This document shows, piece after piece, positions 32,011 through 33,027 of a DNA stretch of 33,027 bases. This stretch comes from Acidimicrobiales bacterium AG-410-I20 (GTDB taxonomy: Bacteria; Actinomycetota; Acidimicrobiia; Acidimicrobiales; MedAcidi-G1). The stretch spans positions 1 to 33,027 of the forward strand of contig QCKS01000015.1 in the NCBI GenBank assembly GCA_003215175.1. The letters run 5' to 3'. The position numbers and the translations under genes are program-made. The notes under the pieces were generated by a model, which saw only the letters and a list, made by a program, of their open reading frames with translations, searched no databases and was not told where the DNA came from. Positions within the stretch are counted from its first letter, which is position 1, and each line of letters opens with the position of its first letter.

Positions 32011-33027
32011 ATGCTTTGCTTTGCCGATAGTTTGACTGGAAACAAGAATGAGTTCGTGCCTCGAGACTCTGGGAAAGTTTCTATTTATTGGTGTGGCCCC
32101 ACTGTCTACGATATTCCACACCTTGGTCATGCCCGTTCTTCTTTAGCATTCGATGTATTAGTTCGCTACTTGAAATGGTCTGGTTATGAAGTGACCGCTG
32201 TTTCAAATATCACCGATATTGATGACAAAATTATTGAACGCGCCGCTACGGAAGGAACAACAGAACCTGAACTAGCAAGGCTATACGAAGAAAAATATAT
32301 AGAGGAGATGGATCGGCTAGACATCATCCGCCCTGATTATCGACCCCGAGCTACAGAGTACATCGATGAGATGATCGCTATTATTCAAGATCTTGTAAAT
32401 AGAGATATGGCTTATTCAACATCTTCTGGGGTTTACTTCTCAGTAGAAAAACTTGATGACTACGGAGCTTTAGCTCATCAGTCTCTTGACCAACTACGAG
32501 AAAATGCTGGTACTCGAGTAGAGGTGGATACTGAGAAACAGGATCCACTTGATTTCGCTCTTTGGAAAGCAGCAAAACCTGATGAACCTGCTTGGGAATC
32601 ACCTTGGGGTTTGGGTCGTCCTGGATGGCACATTGAATGTGTCGCAATGTCTCTAGACCTATTAGGTGATGACTTTGATATTCATGGCGGCGGTGACGAT
32701 CTCATGTTCCCACATCATGAAAATGAACGAGCAGAGTGCGTTGGATGTGATCGACTATTTGCCAGAACATGGGTTCATAACGGGATGGTTCAAGTTGACA
32801 ATGAAAAAATGTCTAAGTCTCTCGGTAATTTTCTTACTCTTAATGAACTACTAAGTTCTTGGGATCCACGGGCTCTTCGCTTGCTAGTTCTCCAAACTCA
32901 TTATCGAAGAACAATGGAAATAAATGAAGATGGAATGGAAGCAGCAACTGCAGCTCTTGACCGGCTAGATAGTTTCGAACGAAGAATAGATGGAATGGAT
33001 TTACCCAAAATGGGTCCTGCTACTGAT
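32011..33027 (+). CDS. cysS: Cysteinyl-tRNA synthetase CysS, 3' partial
   Basis: The frame runs open from the ATG at 32011 to the right edge, 339 codons without a stop, so the gene is cut by the window. The start gives the normal CysS N-terminus: MLCFADSLTG, then IYWCGPTVYDIPHLGHAR with zinc ligand Cys28 and the ATP-binding HLGH. Next come VSNITDIDDKIIERA, RPGWHIECVAMSLDLLG, DIHGGGDDLMFPHHENERA and EKMSKSLGNFLTL. It charges tRNA-Cys with cysteine. GPTVYD and HHENE distinguish it from the adjacent MshC, which arose from CysS by ancient duplication. No strong ribosome site is visible in the 41-base gap after mshC. Confidence 0.95.
   Translation, partial: MLCFADSLTGNKNEFVPRDSGKVSIYWCGPTVYDIPHLGHARSSLAFDVLVRYLKWSGYEVTAVSNITDIDDKIIERAATEGTTEPELARLYEEKYIEEMDRLDIIRPDYRPRATEYIDEMIAIIQDLVNRDMAYSTSSGVYFSVEKLDDYGALAHQSLDQLRENAGTRVEVDTEKQDPLDFALWKAAKPDEPAWESPWGLGRPGWHIECVAMSLDLLGDDFDIHGGGDDLMFPHHENERAECVGCDRLFARTWVHNGMVQVDNEKMSKSLGNFLTLNELLSSWDPRALRLLVLQTHYRRTMEINEDGMEAATAALDRLDSFERRIDGMDLPKMGPATD

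Noticed and set aside
1-33027. Insertion sequences, prophage genes, integrases, CRISPR arrays or rRNA
   Set aside because: No transposase, integrase, phage structural gene, regular spaced repeat or rRNA signature was found on either strand.

Overview
The window looks like a chromosomal segment from an A+T-rich, probably marine or aquatic actinobacterium, most likely of the class Acidimicrobiia. The pointers are the mycothiol enzyme MshC next to CysS, a TIGR03085-type (mycothiol-linked fold) protein, an F420/LLM-type flavin oxidoreductase, an OmpATb-like BON+OmpA protein, threonine-rich linkers, and the modest GC content judged by eye. This is inference from gene content; no taxonomic marker gene is present. 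No IS element, prophage, CRISPR array or integrase was seen.

Layout. (1) 1-2199: a partial secreted protein ending in a type-1 copper cupredoxin domain, then a glycerophosphodiester phosphodiesterase lipoprotein with a run of 25 threonines. (2) 2193-9531: an acyl-CoA module. On the minus strand are an acyl-CoA synthetase and a TIGR03085 protein. Divergent from them are a MaoC hydratase and then a tightly packed thiolase / carboxylesterase / second acyl-CoA synthetase operon. A perfect GC-rich hairpin lies in the divergent spacer. (3) 9528-13267, minus strand: a thiamine-type ABC importer (ThiB-ThiP-ThiQ-like) behind a clear TPP riboswitch, which is squeezed between it and an upstream GH3 beta-glucosidase (13289-15832). 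(4) 15861-16640: an HD-domain protein that looks like only the C-terminal half of a CCA-adding enzyme. (5) 16730-20378, plus strand: BON/OmpA envelope protein, DUF2236 (MpaB-type) protein, FAD-dependent oxidoreductase and a small lipoprotein. (6) 20388-22792, minus strand: paaA-paaD-paaB-paaC for the phenylacetyl-CoA epoxidase, without paaE. (7) 22885-26904: LLM flavin oxidoreductase, DUF167, DUF2071, a small membrane protein and an Fe-S bacterial cryptochrome/photolyase. (8) 27052-30553, minus strand: a YbaK-type deacylase and a 983-residue single-frame fusion of a cytochrome P450 to a UbiB/ABC1 atypical kinase. (9) 30669-33027: tRNA-Arg(CCT), mshC and a cysS cut by the window edge.

How the genes fit together. 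Several units centre on CoA thioester chemistry: the two CoA ligases, MaoC, thiolase, esterase and Paa epoxidase would allow ester hydrolysis, CoA activation, hydration, thiolysis and ring epoxidation. Thiamine uptake is controlled by its own riboswitch. The mshC/cysS pair links cysteine charging and mycothiol synthesis. The most unusual element is the P450-UbiB fusion, which physically couples a monooxygenase to a COQ8/UbiB-like ATPase. Its modified KxGQ-type motif and lack of an obvious C-terminal membrane anchor make it the best candidate here for an undescribed system.
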